Origin: Theropithecus gelada
Taxonomy: Eukaryota; Chordata; Mammalia; Primates; Cercopithecidae
NCBI RefSeq assembly: GCF_003255815.1
Contig: NC_037668.1
Span: 84,451,539-84,515,538 of the forward strand
Reading direction: 5' to 3'
Length of the DNA: 64,000 nt
The first letter of the stretch is position 1. Each line of letters opens with the position of its first letter. Below the pieces are notes generated by a model that did not search any database, was not told the origin of the DNA, and saw only the letters and a program-made list of their open reading frames with translations. Positions 34,381 to 45,869 of the stretch are shown in pieces. The position numbers and the translations under genes are program-made.

Positions 34381-37050
34381 ATTTTTAAAATTTCATTTAA
34401 TTATCAGCTCACGACACCTGGCCATGTTTTTTCCATCTGTGTGTCCATCTTCTCACCTTGTCACCTGCTTCCTTAGGGCAGGTTCCACCTCTTATATTTC
34501 TTAGACTTTCCCTCAGCACTGTGTATTTATCTCCACAAATACTGGGAGAGAAATAAGATAGGCAGTGGACTCACAGGCATGTGCTTATCAGTCATTTTCT
34601 GGTAATAGAGAAAATGATCAACAGCCCAGGATATACTTTCCCATTGGTCTTATGGGTGTTTCCCATTCATCCTGGGTCCACAGTGGAGGAAGAGCCCTTG
34701 CTATGATTCCTATGGTTTGAGGGGCCTCTTGCCAGCTGCTTTCCTGCTCTGCATTCTAAGTGTGAAGGATCTGTACAAAATGGATCTACTCTAAGTCCTA
34801 TTTAACTTTTCCATGGGTCTGTGTTTGTCAAAGCTTCATGCCAACTCTGTCAGAAAAAGAAATGCCACAAAACTTCTTTTAGGAAAGGGAGAAAAGACCT
34901 ACTTTATATACTTGCTTTCATGCTAATCACACCACCATTCAAATCCCAACTGAATAGGGCCCCACAATAGCCTGGGAAATACACGGAGCGTTTTCCAAAG
35001 TGCAAGCTCCTTCACTCAAAATGTTTCATTTCCCTGGCTTTTTAACTCCTTTGGAGAAGACTGATAAGAAGAAGAATTAGCAATACAATCTGATATTGCT
35101 CTCTCTCTGCAGACAAGATATTCCATTTCTGTAGAAAATTGGCCAAGTATTCTCCTACCATGGCTCCTGACCTTTTCTTCTAAGGCTCTACAGAACTGGA
35201 ACTGAGATTCTCTCTGATATATTTTCAGTAAAAGTGGATTCATGGCCCAAGTGATCAGCTGAAAGCAGATTCAAGCAGAGCATTTTCCCTGAAATGTTAG
35301 TAAATGACCTCTGCTACTGATGAGCTGAATTATTAACAGTGTGTCACTAACCCATCAATGAGGATTGCTGCAGACATTGCTGACCAAGTTCTGAGAAAAA
35401 CGGAATGAACTTCAACCTCCTCCTTCATAGTGTTGTTGTGAAATCCAAGTGAGTTAATAATACATGAAAAGCCCCTAGCTCACTGTCTGCCACATATTAA
35501 GTATTCAGTAAAGTTCATGCCTCTCCCTTCCAGTGTAAAGGTTTGGAGTTCACTTCTATCCTCTAGGGATTTACAAAGAAACAGGAAATACTGAAATTGA
35601 CAGAAGACTTTAAACTTCAAGTCAAATCTGAACACTTTACAAGGCATGATAATTTCATTTTTAAACTTTCTGACATGCTTGCTTTCTTCATATGCTCATT
35701 ATTGAAACTAATAGTGAAAATTCAAATTGCAATCTTAATTCTTGGAGGAAAGAGCATAGGTGTTGGTTGGTTCATAGCCCACAGGCACCACCGTTTTCTA
35801 GTCCCAAGATCCTGAGCAAGACCCTCAATCTCTCTGCACAACAACTGTCTCATCTACGAAATCAGTTAGAGGAATACCTCCCTTTCAGGCTTGATGATTT
35901 GACGAGATTCATGGATGTGTCTGACTATAGTGTCAGTGCTCAAAAATGTTCGTTTCCCAGCTTTTTTCCAACTGACATGTGAACAATGACATTTTGCATG
36001 TGGTGGTACTGATGTTTTGTTTGCTTTGAGGGGCTAGGTAACTGGAGTTCTACAATGAGAAAAATTAATTGAGGCAAGGAAGAATATATAAATTCAAATG
36101 CTCAGATGCAAACATTATCATTTGGTAGAACTGTTCAGTAAAAGGGATTATTAATTAATAATAAATCCTTGGATTTCACAGCTAGGGCAAGCACAACCGC
36201 AAACAACAAATTTATGGCAAAATCATAAGTAAAGGTCCCTCAATTCCATTAATAGCGTTAGGAAAATTAAACCTAAAATCAAGACAGCTTATCATTCCCC
36301 TCGGATTGAAAGCCCTGTATTTTGAATGCTTCAATTCAGGAAGCATATTTTAATTTCCCAGCCTCTCCCTAGGAATTCTGCTTTCATATAACATCTATAG
36401 AGCTGATCTTTCAAAGCAACCAGTCACAAAGGTGAGTGGAGCCCACCATCCCTCCTGCGGTGTCATTGGAGCTGCTACTCTCCAGACAGATTTAAATGAC
36501 AAACCCACTGAACAAAAGATTCTCCAGTAAGTTGGTAACAACTTTGGAAATATTTTTAACATCTCAGCTTGCTGGAAGTTCCTCTCTCTGATCATATGTG
36601 CACTTGCTTCCAAAGAAGACACTGTGCTTCTAATCAAAACATCCATTAAGGCTAAGATGACAGCAAGACAAATGTAACGATGAGAAATAACGGATTAGGC
36701 CATTCTTCTCTAGAAACCTACAGAGGCCAAATTGACCCACACAGCTACTTTGGGAGAGTGTCTAATGAAATCTGCTGTGTGGCTGAGGCGCATTCTGCCA
36801 CTTCCTGTCAGTGGTTGCTAACTTTACAACAATGTGGGTCATTTGTGGGGAAGAGGCTACTGGTAGAAGTTCCATGTACTGCATTTAATGAAGGAGCTGC
36901 ATCCGCAGCCACTAACCAGAGAAGCTCAAAATCTTTGCATGTGACTCAAAGGTTACACCAAACCACAAGAACAGTAGCTCCAGCCCAAGGTACAAAAAGG
37001 GTCACAAACAGAGTGACCCACTACCACTGCCTGATGTGAATGACAAAAGG
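34381..37050. other. unique intronic stretch
   Basis: Apart from MIR pieces at about 35420-35520 ('cacatattaagtattcagta') and 35785-35945 ('ctcaatctctctgcacaaca'), I see no repeat, exon or RNA gene here. Confidence 0.6.
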
Positions 37051-37067
37051 CCTAAAGTCCCTCCTTT

Positions 37068-37366
37068 TTTCTTTTCTTTTCTTTTTTTAATGATACACAG
37101 AGTCTGTTGCCCAGACTGGACTGCAGTGGCACCGTCTCGGCTCACTGCAACCTCCACCTCCCAGGCTCAAGTGATTCTCCTGCCTCAGCCTCCCAAGTAG
37201 CTGGGATTACAGGCACCCGCCATCGCACCCGGCTAATTTTTGAATTTTTATTAGAGACAGGGTTTGCCATGTTGGCCAGGTTGGTCTCGAACTTCTGACC
37301 TCAGGTGATCTGCCTGCCTCAGCCTCCCAAAGTGCTAGGATTACAGGCGTGAGCCACTGCGCCTGG
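37068..37366 (-). mobile_element. Alu, full length, antisense
   Basis: Flanked by a 17-bp perfect target duplication CCTAAAGTCCCTCCTTT at 37051-37067 and 37367-37383, which defines the insertion exactly. The poly-T head is degraded to (CTTTT)n. Confidence 0.97.
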
Positions 37367-37939
37367 CCTAAAGTCCCTCCTTTCTTTAGAAAGCCTTCTA
37401 TAGGATCCAGGACCCAGTGGTATTCCTCACCTCAAAATTCAGAGCTAATAGTCCATTCTAGGGTGTCCCGCCTTTTCACCCACAAAAATCCCTCACGGTT
37501 AATTCTTGCCCCTCTATGACACATCTAGAAGACATCTGTACTTACCAAGTAAACTATATTCCATATCATTTATTTATTTTTGCTAATCAAAGCACAAAAA
37601 GTATCAGTCTCATCTTACGATTAGCAGAAATAAACAAGACCAGAGTGAACTGACAGCTGTCATTCACATCACAAACACAGCATGCTAATACTTTGACCAG
37701 TCTAGGCAGAGGCTGATGAGTTAGGCTTGACAAGTTAATCACTGGTGAAAGTTCAGTATGCCTAGATATTTCTGAAGTACTGAAAATAGCAGAGGATGCC
37801 CCATGATTGACCTAAAAGACCTCCACAGGTCCAGAGAACCACCAGTCCAACTCATTTTGGATGATGCCTCAGAGGTTGCCAATGCGAAAGCCAGCATGGA
37901 GTGATGGAGAAAAGCATGGGATGCAGAAACACATGGAGA

Positions 37940-38195
37940 ATATAGGCAGTAGAGCCTAGTAGTTAAGAATGACCTCACCAGGCAGATGTCTGACCCCACC
38001 TCTCAGACTCACTCACTGCACCACCTTTGGTAAGTTATTTTTAACCTCCCTTACCTCAATTCTGTAAAATGGAGACAATAGTAACAAGTACTTGATAGGC
38101 TCATTGGGAGGATCAAATAAGAGAATGTACACACGCTGCCTAACCTGGTGAGAGGTACCTAGCTAGCACTCAATCAGTGTCAGCACTGATCATTA
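37940..38195 (+). repeat. MIR SINE
   Basis: 'gtagagcctagtagttaaga', 'tttggtaagttatttttaac', 'cctcaattctgtaaaatgga', 'gctagcactcaatcagtgtc'. A second sense MIR follows at about 38205-38365. Confidence 0.75.
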
Positions 38196-38952
38196 TTTAG
38201 TCAAGCTTGAGTCCAAATTCCAGCCCCAATACATATCAGCTGTAAGAAGTTGGGCAAATCATTTACCCTGTCTCAGCTGCAACATCAGGTTTTAAACATT
38301 TCCCTTATTCTGTTATTAAAAAGGTTAAAATGAGATAGCATGCGAAGCACCTAACAATAAATGTGGATCCCTTTTCCTCACCTTTTTGTAATGCTTGAGG
38401 TTTAATTTTCATACACTTACAACTTGATTTTTTAGTGCATTTATAGCTCAACTCATTATTCAGGATTTGTATTTGTGTCTTATATTCTTTAATATTTCTT
38501 GGCATCCAGCACCTGAGTCTAAAAGATACATGGTAATTTTAGTCCCTAAGATGACAACTATAGATCAACAGCCATATATCCAGAGGGGAGAAAAGGGTGA
38601 AAAAATCAGCCTAAACAGGAACTGAATAGATGGGTTTCGGTTTCATGCCTTTAAAATACTGTAAAGCAGATCCTAGGGATATATAGGTTTTACTATTTGC
38701 ATGTTTAACTGTTTCCAAGCTATTCTGAAGATCCATTCTTTTTTCTGCTGAGACAAGAGTCTGTACATTACAGCCTGCTTTGTGGAAGCGCTACTCAGTG
38801 GGTGAGCGGGTCTAGTGACCACCCAGCATCGATTTCCCAGTCAGCTTATTGTTTTCTGCTCACTCATCTTAAACCCAGCGGCACCACTAAACTGATTCAA
38901 ATCGTGTTTCTTTGTGAAAAATCCCTCTAAAAACAAAGTGTCGCGTTAGTGG

Positions 38953-39456
38953 TTTTATGAATATGTTAATTCCAAATCTTCCGGAAAATTCTGGCATTGT
39001 TTCCCTTACATATTTGCATTAATCTTAAGGTATTTCTTTTCTTTTTTTTTTTTTTTTTTGAGACGAAGTCTGGCTCTGTCGCCCAGGCTGGAGTGCAGCG
39101 CAGTGGCACGATCTAGGCTCACTGCAAGCTCCGCTTCCCGGGTTCTCGCCATTCTCCTGCCTCAGCCTCCCGAATAGCTGGCACAACAGGTGCCCACCAC
39201 CATGCCCAGCTAATATTTTGTATTTTTAGCAGAGACGGGATTTCACCGTGTTAGCCAGGATGGTCTCGACCTCCTGACCTCGTGATCCGCCCGCCTTGGC
39301 CTCCCAAAGTGCTGGGATTACAGGTGTGAGCCACCGCGCCCGGCCCAATCTTAAAGTATTTCTAAAACGGTGCAGCCACTATGGAAAACAGTTTGGCAGT
39401 TCCTCAAAAAGGTAAACATAGAGTTACTATATGATCCAGGAATTCCACTCCTAAGT
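38953..39456 (+). repeat. diverged duplicate, copy A (contains an Alu)
   Basis: Its left flank ('atgaatatgttaattccaaa', 'cccttacatattt') and its start of L1 ('ggtgcagccactatggaaaa') match copy B at 40407-40898. Both copies share the same junction of non-L1 to L1 sequence, TATTTCTAAAAYGGTG. The copy is split by the Alu at 39038-39346. Confidence 0.75.
39038..39346 (-). mobile_element. AluY, antisense
   Basis: Full-length with T18 head and an extra GCAGC step. Target duplication AATCTTAAGGTATTTCT (39021-39037) versus AATCTTAAAGTATTTCT (39347-39363), 16 of 17 matching. AluY signature 'gttagccaggatggtctcga'. Confidence 0.97.
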
Positions 39457-39968
39457 ATATAGTCCCAAGAGAACTGCAAGAATTTATATGGATATTCATA
39501 GCAGCACTATTCATAATGGCCAAAAAGTGGAAATCACCCAAATGTTCATCAAGTGGTGAAGGTAAAAATGAAATGTGGTATGTCTATATAATGGAATACT
39601 ATTTGACAATAAAAAGAAATGAAGGATACATGTTGCAATATGAATGAACCTTAAAAACAGTATGCCAAGCAGAAGAAGCCAGTCACGAAAGACCGCATAT
39701 GATTATACTTATATGAAATATTCAGAACAAGCACATCTATGGAGAAAGAAATTTGATTCCTGGTTGCTGTAAGATGTGGGAAGGCGGAGGAAAAATGGGA
39801 GAGATTGGTAGTGGGTACCGTTTCTTTTTGCAGTGATGAAATGTTCTAAAATTGGTTGTGGTGATGGTTACCTAACCATGAAGATATTAAAAACCAATGA
39901 ATCGTGTGCTTTAAATAAATGAATTGCATAGTATGTGAATATCTCAATAAAGCTCTTTGAAAAAAATA
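39366..39968 (+). mobile_element. L1 3' end fragment (L1M type)
   Basis: 'ggtgcagccactatggaaaa', 'gcagcactattcataatggc', 'tatataatggaatactattt', 'ggttgctgtaagatgtggga', 'tgaatatctcaataaagctc' and an A7 tail: the ORF2 end and 3'UTR of an old L1, about 600 bp. No intact coding remains. Confidence 0.92.
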
Positions 39969-40406
39969 CCATTGCAACCCAGGAAAAACCCTTTCTCTAA
40001 GCCAAGAGGATTTGTAGCCCACTTATTTTAAGGGGCATTTGAGAAATTAAAGAAGTCCAGAACAACAACAAAAGAATATAACTCATAGCCTCGTCTTCAT
40101 AATAAGGCTATGCACATAAAGAAGCATTTACTAATGGATTTCGTAAATCTCCTATAAATCCTGCATTTAAAGTGTTTCTGGAAGGAGTAGCCTCACCATA
40201 GTTCAGAGGCTCCCAACCTGGAGTTCAGGAAATACCTGTCATGTCTTTCTTATCCAGCCCTCTCTGCTCCCGCCACAGTACCCTCGGTTCAGCTTGCACT
40301 TGCTACCCCACTGGTCTTTTGTGCCTCTGCCTCCCATTTGCCTACTCTCAAATCCAGTCATCCCTCTCAAACCCGAATAAGATTAGATTCATTCCCTCCT
40401 CCAATC

Positions 40407-40898
40407 TTTTCATGAATATGTTCATTCCAAAGGTCTTTTACAAAACTCTTGTATTTTTCTTACATATTGTAACTAGCCTTTAGTTTTTTTTGTTTTTGTT
40501 TTTGTTTTTTTGAGATACAGTCTCGCACTATCACCCAGGCTGGAGTGCAATGGCTCTCTCGGCTCACCGCACCCTCTGCCTCCCAGGTTCAAGTGATTCT
40601 CCTGCCTCAGCCTCCTGATTAGCCGGGATTACAGGCGCCCGCCACCACAGCTGGCTAATTTTTTGTATTTTTATTAGAGATGGGGTTTCACTATGTTGGC
40701 CAGGCTGGTCTCAAACTCCTGACCTCATGATTTGCCTGCCTCGTCCTCCCAAAGTGCTGGGATTACAGGTGTGAGCCACTGCGCCCAGCCGCCTTTAGAT
40801 ATTTCTAAAATGGTGCAGCCACTATGAAAAACAGTTTGGCAGTTCCTCAAAAAGGTAAATGTGGAATTACCATAGGATCCGGCAATTTCACTCCTAGG
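40407..40898 (+). repeat. diverged duplicate, copy B (contains an Alu)
   Basis: Copy of 38953-39456, about 1.45 kb further on: 'catgaatatgttcattccaa', 'ttcttacatattgtaac', then after the Alu 'atatttctaaaatggtgcag' and about 90 bp of the same L1 piece. The L1 match stops at 'ctcctaggtg'. Confidence 0.75.
40485..40790 (-). mobile_element. Alu (S-type), antisense
   Basis: Full-length, head T8GTTTTTG..., ending 'gagccactgcgcccagcc'. Flanked by GCCTTTAG at 40477-40484 and 40791-40798. Older than the AluY in copy A. Confidence 0.95.
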
Positions 40899-40964
40899 TG
40901 GTAGGTTTCTCTGTGAAATCTTCCAAAAGAAAAAGAAAAAAGAAAACTCCATTTGCTCTCCTGG

Positions 40965-41440
40965 TTCACCAAAATAAAGCTCAAATTCCTTAGCTGCCTG
41001 CCATACCCAGTCCCCTTTCATAATCTAGCTCTAACCTATCTCTCCAGCCTCATCTCCAATGACCTCCTTTCTTCCCCCGCACAATGCAAGCACACAATAT
41101 TGACATTCCAGCCTCCAGCTACTCACCCTTCCCAAATAGGTCCCTGCTTCCAAGTCTCAGCACCTGTGCTTCACTCTGCTGCAATACCTTCTCCCTCTTC
41201 CTGGCTTGTGAGGTATTATTTATCTGGCAAGACCCAGCTCCACACCCTCAGGCAAGCTTCATCACTCTTCACTGTGCTGCTAGAATAGGCCCTCCCCTAA
41301 GGCTCCAGAGTCATCACTTACATAGTGTTTGTCATTTGGGGAAAGCCTGTTTCCCTTTCACCAGCCTGGGAATTCCTTAAGGCCACGGAAACCCGGGGGC
41401 CTGGCACATAGTAGGTGCTCAAGAATCATCTGCAGAAGAC
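40965..41440 (+). mobile_element. L2 LINE 3' end
   Basis: Long L2 match: 'aaataaagctcaaattcctt', 'ataatctagctctaacctat', 'tccagcctcatctccaatga', 'ggcaagacccagctccacac' and the terminus 'gggcctggcacatagtaggt', 'gctcaagaatc'. Frames at 40953-41380 are relics or chance. Confidence 0.8.
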
Positions 41441-42574
41441 AAGGCTTATACCTGAAAGACAGGTACAAACACAGGCTTAATAGGCTCTCTAGAAATTATA
41501 CTGATTGACACCACAAACTAATTTGGGGGCTAGATACAAAGAAACCATCAATGAGAATGGCTTCCTTCGTGTCAATGTAATCATATGTATTATGTGTTTT
41601 AGGGATACATAAACAGGAACCAAAGCACACTACTTATTATGACAAGGCGCTTACAATGATTTGCATTTCTCTGCAAAACTCTTTAGGCATATAATTTTGT
41701 TAATTTGTGACAAACCTCAAAAACACACTTACCAATACCCTGATTGCAATATATACTTTCAAAGCACACAAGAAATCAAGTTGCTTTCAGAGGTTTCCAA
41801 AAGAGTCTGATGTGCGTTGTTTTGTTTGGTTTGGTTTAAATTTGGAAATTTAAATGCAGATCATAATTTATAATTTAACCCAGACTTAAGGGAAGAATAG
41901 TTTTACAAGGATGTTCAAGAACCTGACCTAGCCTTCTTTTGAACATTGGCACTGACAATTAATGCATGACCATGAGAAGCCTGTTTAATCTGAGACTGTT
42001 TCATCCTCAGTCACATGAGAATAAGGAGAGTTTGTTGAGAGCCTTTTAAAAAGCAAAAATACATAAATAAATAAATAGAATAAAAAGCAAAAACTTCGAA
42101 AACATGATTCTCTTTTTTCTCCCCTGAGATACATCATTGGAAAAAGGTGGCACTGTTCCAGCTCAAATCATTCAGCAGTGATCTTGGTAATAAGCACTTT
42201 CCCGAAAAAATACCAGTTTGAAGAAAAGTAATATATCAAAACACTGCCTAGTCCTTCACATTTGTCCCATGTGTCTTTGGCTTCACTCAGCCAACATCCA
42301 CCGATATGGATTAAAAGTTAAACCTGTTTGTCTTGTTCTTTTTTCTACTGACGCAGGCAAGAGAGAGAGATCTCTGGAGAACTCTACCTCGTGAATAATA
42401 TCAAATTTCACACCAACAAGAACACATCCGAAAAGCAGAATGGTAGAAAGGCAAGACCTTGGTTCTAGGTCCTGCTCTTTCACTATCACTGGACAATTAA
42501 CTAACCAACCAAGACCTCCAGTTCCTGTTTGTGAACCAAGGGCACTGACCAGGACGTAGTGACAATAATGACAG

Positions 42575-42775
42575 CAGCAACTACCTCTTGAGTGTCTCTA
42601 TGTGCCAGGCACTGTACTAGACATGTCTCCACCACGTCAGAGAGCACACAGAATCTCATTTCATAAATGAATATTTATGAGGCCTCACAGAGATCAAGTA
42701 AACTTGCTTAAGCTTCTATGGCTAATAATAGTGAGCAAACTCCAATCTGACTCCAAAGCCTGTGCTATTCCCCTC
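42575..42775 (-). repeat. MIR SINE
   Basis: 'gtgccaggcactgtactaga', 'ctcatttcataaatgaatat', 'cagagatcaagtaaacttgc', 'ccaatctgactccaaagcct'. Confidence 0.7.
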
Positions 42776-43129
42776 ACACCTCTCTCCCTTCCCCAGCTCA
42801 AAAAGGCCTATTTTTCTAACTGACATTAAAAAATGACCTTGGTATTGTTGTTAATGAAATCTCCAAGGTATCTCCAAATTCTAAAGATTCCATGAATCTA
42901 GGTGATGAGGAATTGCTCCAATGGTTATTCTCTTTATTATGTCTACAGAGAAGCTTATTCATCACACTTTAAGCTGCTTTGCAATTATTTACATATTACT
43001 CTGTCTACTCCATGGCCCAATAATATCCTTGAGTTAAGACTCTGAAATAAACGAAATGGAAAGAAATGAAAAAGACTGCCTTGAGTGCATTAATTGCATT
43101 GAAAAGTGGGGCAGCAAGGTAAACTGACA

Positions 43130-43310
43130 AGAGCTCTGGAAAAGTTGGTGCCTGCTTTCTAGCTGGGTACCCTTGTGCAAGTTACTTAACATCTCTGAGC
43201 TACAGTTCCCTCATCTATAAAAGGGATCTAATCTCTATATCACAAGATTGGCCTGTATAATAAATATGGGAGCCTAGCTCAGTGCCTTCCTTCCTCAGCA
43301 AATACAGAGG
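43130..43310 (+). repeat. MIR SINE
   Basis: 'tgcctgctttctagctgggt', 'tgtgcaagttacttaacatc', 'tgagctacagttccctcatc', 'gcctagctcagtgccttcct'. Confidence 0.75.
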
Positions 43311-43360
43311 GTCCCCTAGATGACCAGCATTTGGATCATTTCCAATCATTGCTGTTCTTT

Positions 43361-43672
43361 CTTTGTTTTTTTTTTTTTTGTTTTTTTTTTTTTGTTTTTT
43401 TTGAGAGAGAGTCTTCCTCTAGCACTCAGGCTGGTGTGCAGTGGCATGATCTCGGCTCACTGCAGCCTCTGCCAACTGGTTCCTGCCTCAGCCTCTGGAG
43501 TAGCTGGGATTACAGGCACGCGCCACCATGCCCCGCTAATTTTTGTATTTTTAATAGAGATGGGGTTTCACCATGTTGACCAGGCTAGTCTCGAAATCCT
43601 GACCTCAGGTGATCCACCCACCTCAGCCTCCCAAAGTGCTAGGATTACAGGCGTGAGCCACTATGCCTGGCC
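43361..43672 (-). mobile_element. Alu, full length, antisense
   Basis: T-rich head (three long T runs split by G), body to 'gagccactatgcctggcc', 12-bp perfect target duplication TTGCTGTTCTTT at 43349-43360 and 43673-43684. Confidence 0.97.
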
Positions 43673-44134
43673 TTGCTGTTCTTTTTAGTTAGGTTTTCCT
43701 CTGGGCTGTTGAATGACATGAATGACATAAGTAAGAGCTGACCCTAAAACAGACCATGTGTCTAAATTCTCTCCTACCCTTCCTAAGGCCTATCTGTCTT
43801 TCTCTCAAGATAATATGGCCTTCTCCCTTTCAAAGGAGAAGAATGCAACCACCAAAGCCTATTGAGGTTCCTGCACTTTGACTTTTCCAGAAAGGGTCAG
43901 GAAACCTGCCACTGCTTTCCTTTAGCTAATGGAAAACATTTGTGTCCACTCTGCTTGGTGTTTTCTTGGGATTCTTCTCAGAATCTTTTTCCTTAATATA
44001 GTTCAGGCAACTTTGCTGCCAAGATATAAAAGAAGATTTTATAGAACCATTGAGGAGTAAGAAAACTGGGAAGAAAATGAAAATTCGACTCTATGAAGAA
44101 CAACAGCAACTTAATTCCTACCTGATGATGATAA

Positions 44135-44375
44135 CGTGACTTTGAACTTTTCAAAATGCTTTTAGATTCATTATCTTACCTGAGTTTCACAACAAACAGG
44201 TATTACCAGGCTTGTTTATTTTACAGATGAGGAAACTAAAGCCTGGAGGAGGTTAAATAATTTTTGCCCAAATTACACGTTGGCAAAAGGTGGCTGTTAG
44301 CTTTATGTCAGGATTCAAACTCAGATTTGGGGAAATCCAAAGCTTGTATTGTTTCTACACTACTTTGCTAAGCTT
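44135..44375 (-). repeat. MIR SINE
   Basis: 'cattatcttacctgagtttc', 'acaacaaacaggtattacca', 'attttacagatgaggaaact', 'tcaggattcaaactcagatt'. Confidence 0.75.
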
Positions 44376-44839
44376 ATTTTATCTTCTAAAGGCTTTATTT
44401 AGGAATCTAATTTATTCCTGCTTCACCTTGCACTCACGCACAAACTTCAATATCTCAAAAGAAAATATTTAAAATTAACACCTCATTTATCCAAAGGGGT
44501 CACATGGCTGGCAACTTCAACTACGTAGAGTTCGGTTTACAACCAGAAAATACATAAAGATTTTGGCCTCTTGGCTTTAGAAACAACACCAAGTCTTTGC
44601 ACTGAAAGTCACGGGACACCTTCAGGTCTGCCCCCAGAGGTAATTTTCCATTCGAAAGAATTCTAGCAAGCTTGATTATCTTTTCTGAAAAAGACAAGTG
44701 CACTGGTCACAAATGAACAAACAAACAAAAAAGTATAGACAACCGAACAATGCAGAAAATGCCAGAACATTCAGTACAGGGACAAAAAGCCCACTACATA
44801 ATTAAATTGCCCTTAAGATATCAGCTGTTAAACAACATA

Positions 44840-45005
44840 GTGATTCTAAAATTGGCCTGGTAAGAATCACCAGCAGTGTTTATAAAATACAGAATCCCAG
44901 GTCCTGGCTCAAAGCCAGCTGAATTTGAATATCCTGGAGAAGAGTCCAAGAATCTGTATTTCATACCAGATAGGCCCCATGTTAGGTGAGTTTATGAAAT
45001 ACTGG
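44840..45005 (+). mobile_element. MER5-like DNA transposon relic
   Basis: 'ggtaagaatcaccagcagtg', 'aaaatacagaatcccaggtc', 'agaatctgtatttcatacca' resembles a MER5/Charlie relic in reverse layout. Moderate certainty. Confidence 0.5.
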
Positions 45006-45234
45006 TGTAATAGGCAACCCTAAAATAAAGTATTACTCCTCAAATAATGTGTACTGGATTGAACTGACACAAAGGACAGGGTTTCTCCATAAATATAACT
45101 GCCTACACAGGGAAGAAGCCCTTGACTATGGTCTCATTAGCATCACGCTATGACCAACTGGGCTTCCTAGCCCAAACAACTGCACAGGAAAGGGTAAAGG
45201 AAGAATCTAAAATTGACAGGCAATCAAAAGGGTT

Positions 45235-45527
45235 AATCACACCTGTAATCCCAGCACTCTGGGAGGCCAAGGCGAGCAGATCACAAAGTCAGGAGATCAA
45301 GACCATCTTGGCCTACACGGTGAAACCCTGTCTCTACCAAAAATACAAAAAATTAGCCAGGCATGGTGGCTCGCGCCTGTAGTCCCAGCTACTCAGGAGG
45401 CTGAGGCAGGAGAATCGCTTGGGAGGCAGAGGTTGCAGTGAGCCAAGATCGCGCCATTGCACTCCAGCCTGGGTGACAGAGCAAGACTCTGTCTCAAAAA
45501 AACAAACAGATGAAAAAAAAAAAAAAT
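45235..45527 (+). mobile_element. Alu, 5'-truncated, sense
   Basis: Starts at 'aatcacacctgtaatcccag' without the first bases of the left arm, lacks a few bases around 'agaatcgctt|gggaggcaga', and ends in a mixed A tail. Confidence 0.95.
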
Positions 45528-45606
45528 ACCCTAACCATTTTGGACAGTGAAGAAAAAGTTTTTAACCATACTAGAAAAGTCAACAGGGCTTACCTACTAA
45601 ATCATC

Positions 45607-45869
45607 CTAGGCTGGAGTGCAGCGACACAATCATGGCTCACTGCAGCCTCCAACTCCTAGTCTCAAGGTATCCTCCTGCCTCAGCCTCCCAAGAAGAGAG
45701 GCTACAGCTGCAGGCTTGTACCACCATGCCCAGTTAATTTTTGATTTCTTTGTAGAGACAAGGTCTCACTATATTGCCCAAGCTGATCTCGAACTCCTTA
45801 GCTCAAGTAATCCTCCTGCCTCTGCCTCCCAAAGTGCTGGGATTACAGGGGTACCACTGTACCCAACTG
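45607..45869 (-). mobile_element. AluJ-like, antisense, tail lost
   Basis: 'taggctggagtgcagcgaca' to 'ccactgtacccaact'. Features such as 'tagagacaaggtctcactat' and 'gctcaagtaatcctcctgcc' indicate AluJ. No T-rich head remains. Confidence 0.9.

Noticed and set aside
43320..43688. 122-residue plus-strand frame with 'GVAGITGTRHHAPLIF' motif
   Set aside because: Translation of an antisense Alu. The same peptide pattern recurs at every antisense Alu in the window (for example 4922, 6741, 37107, 54843).
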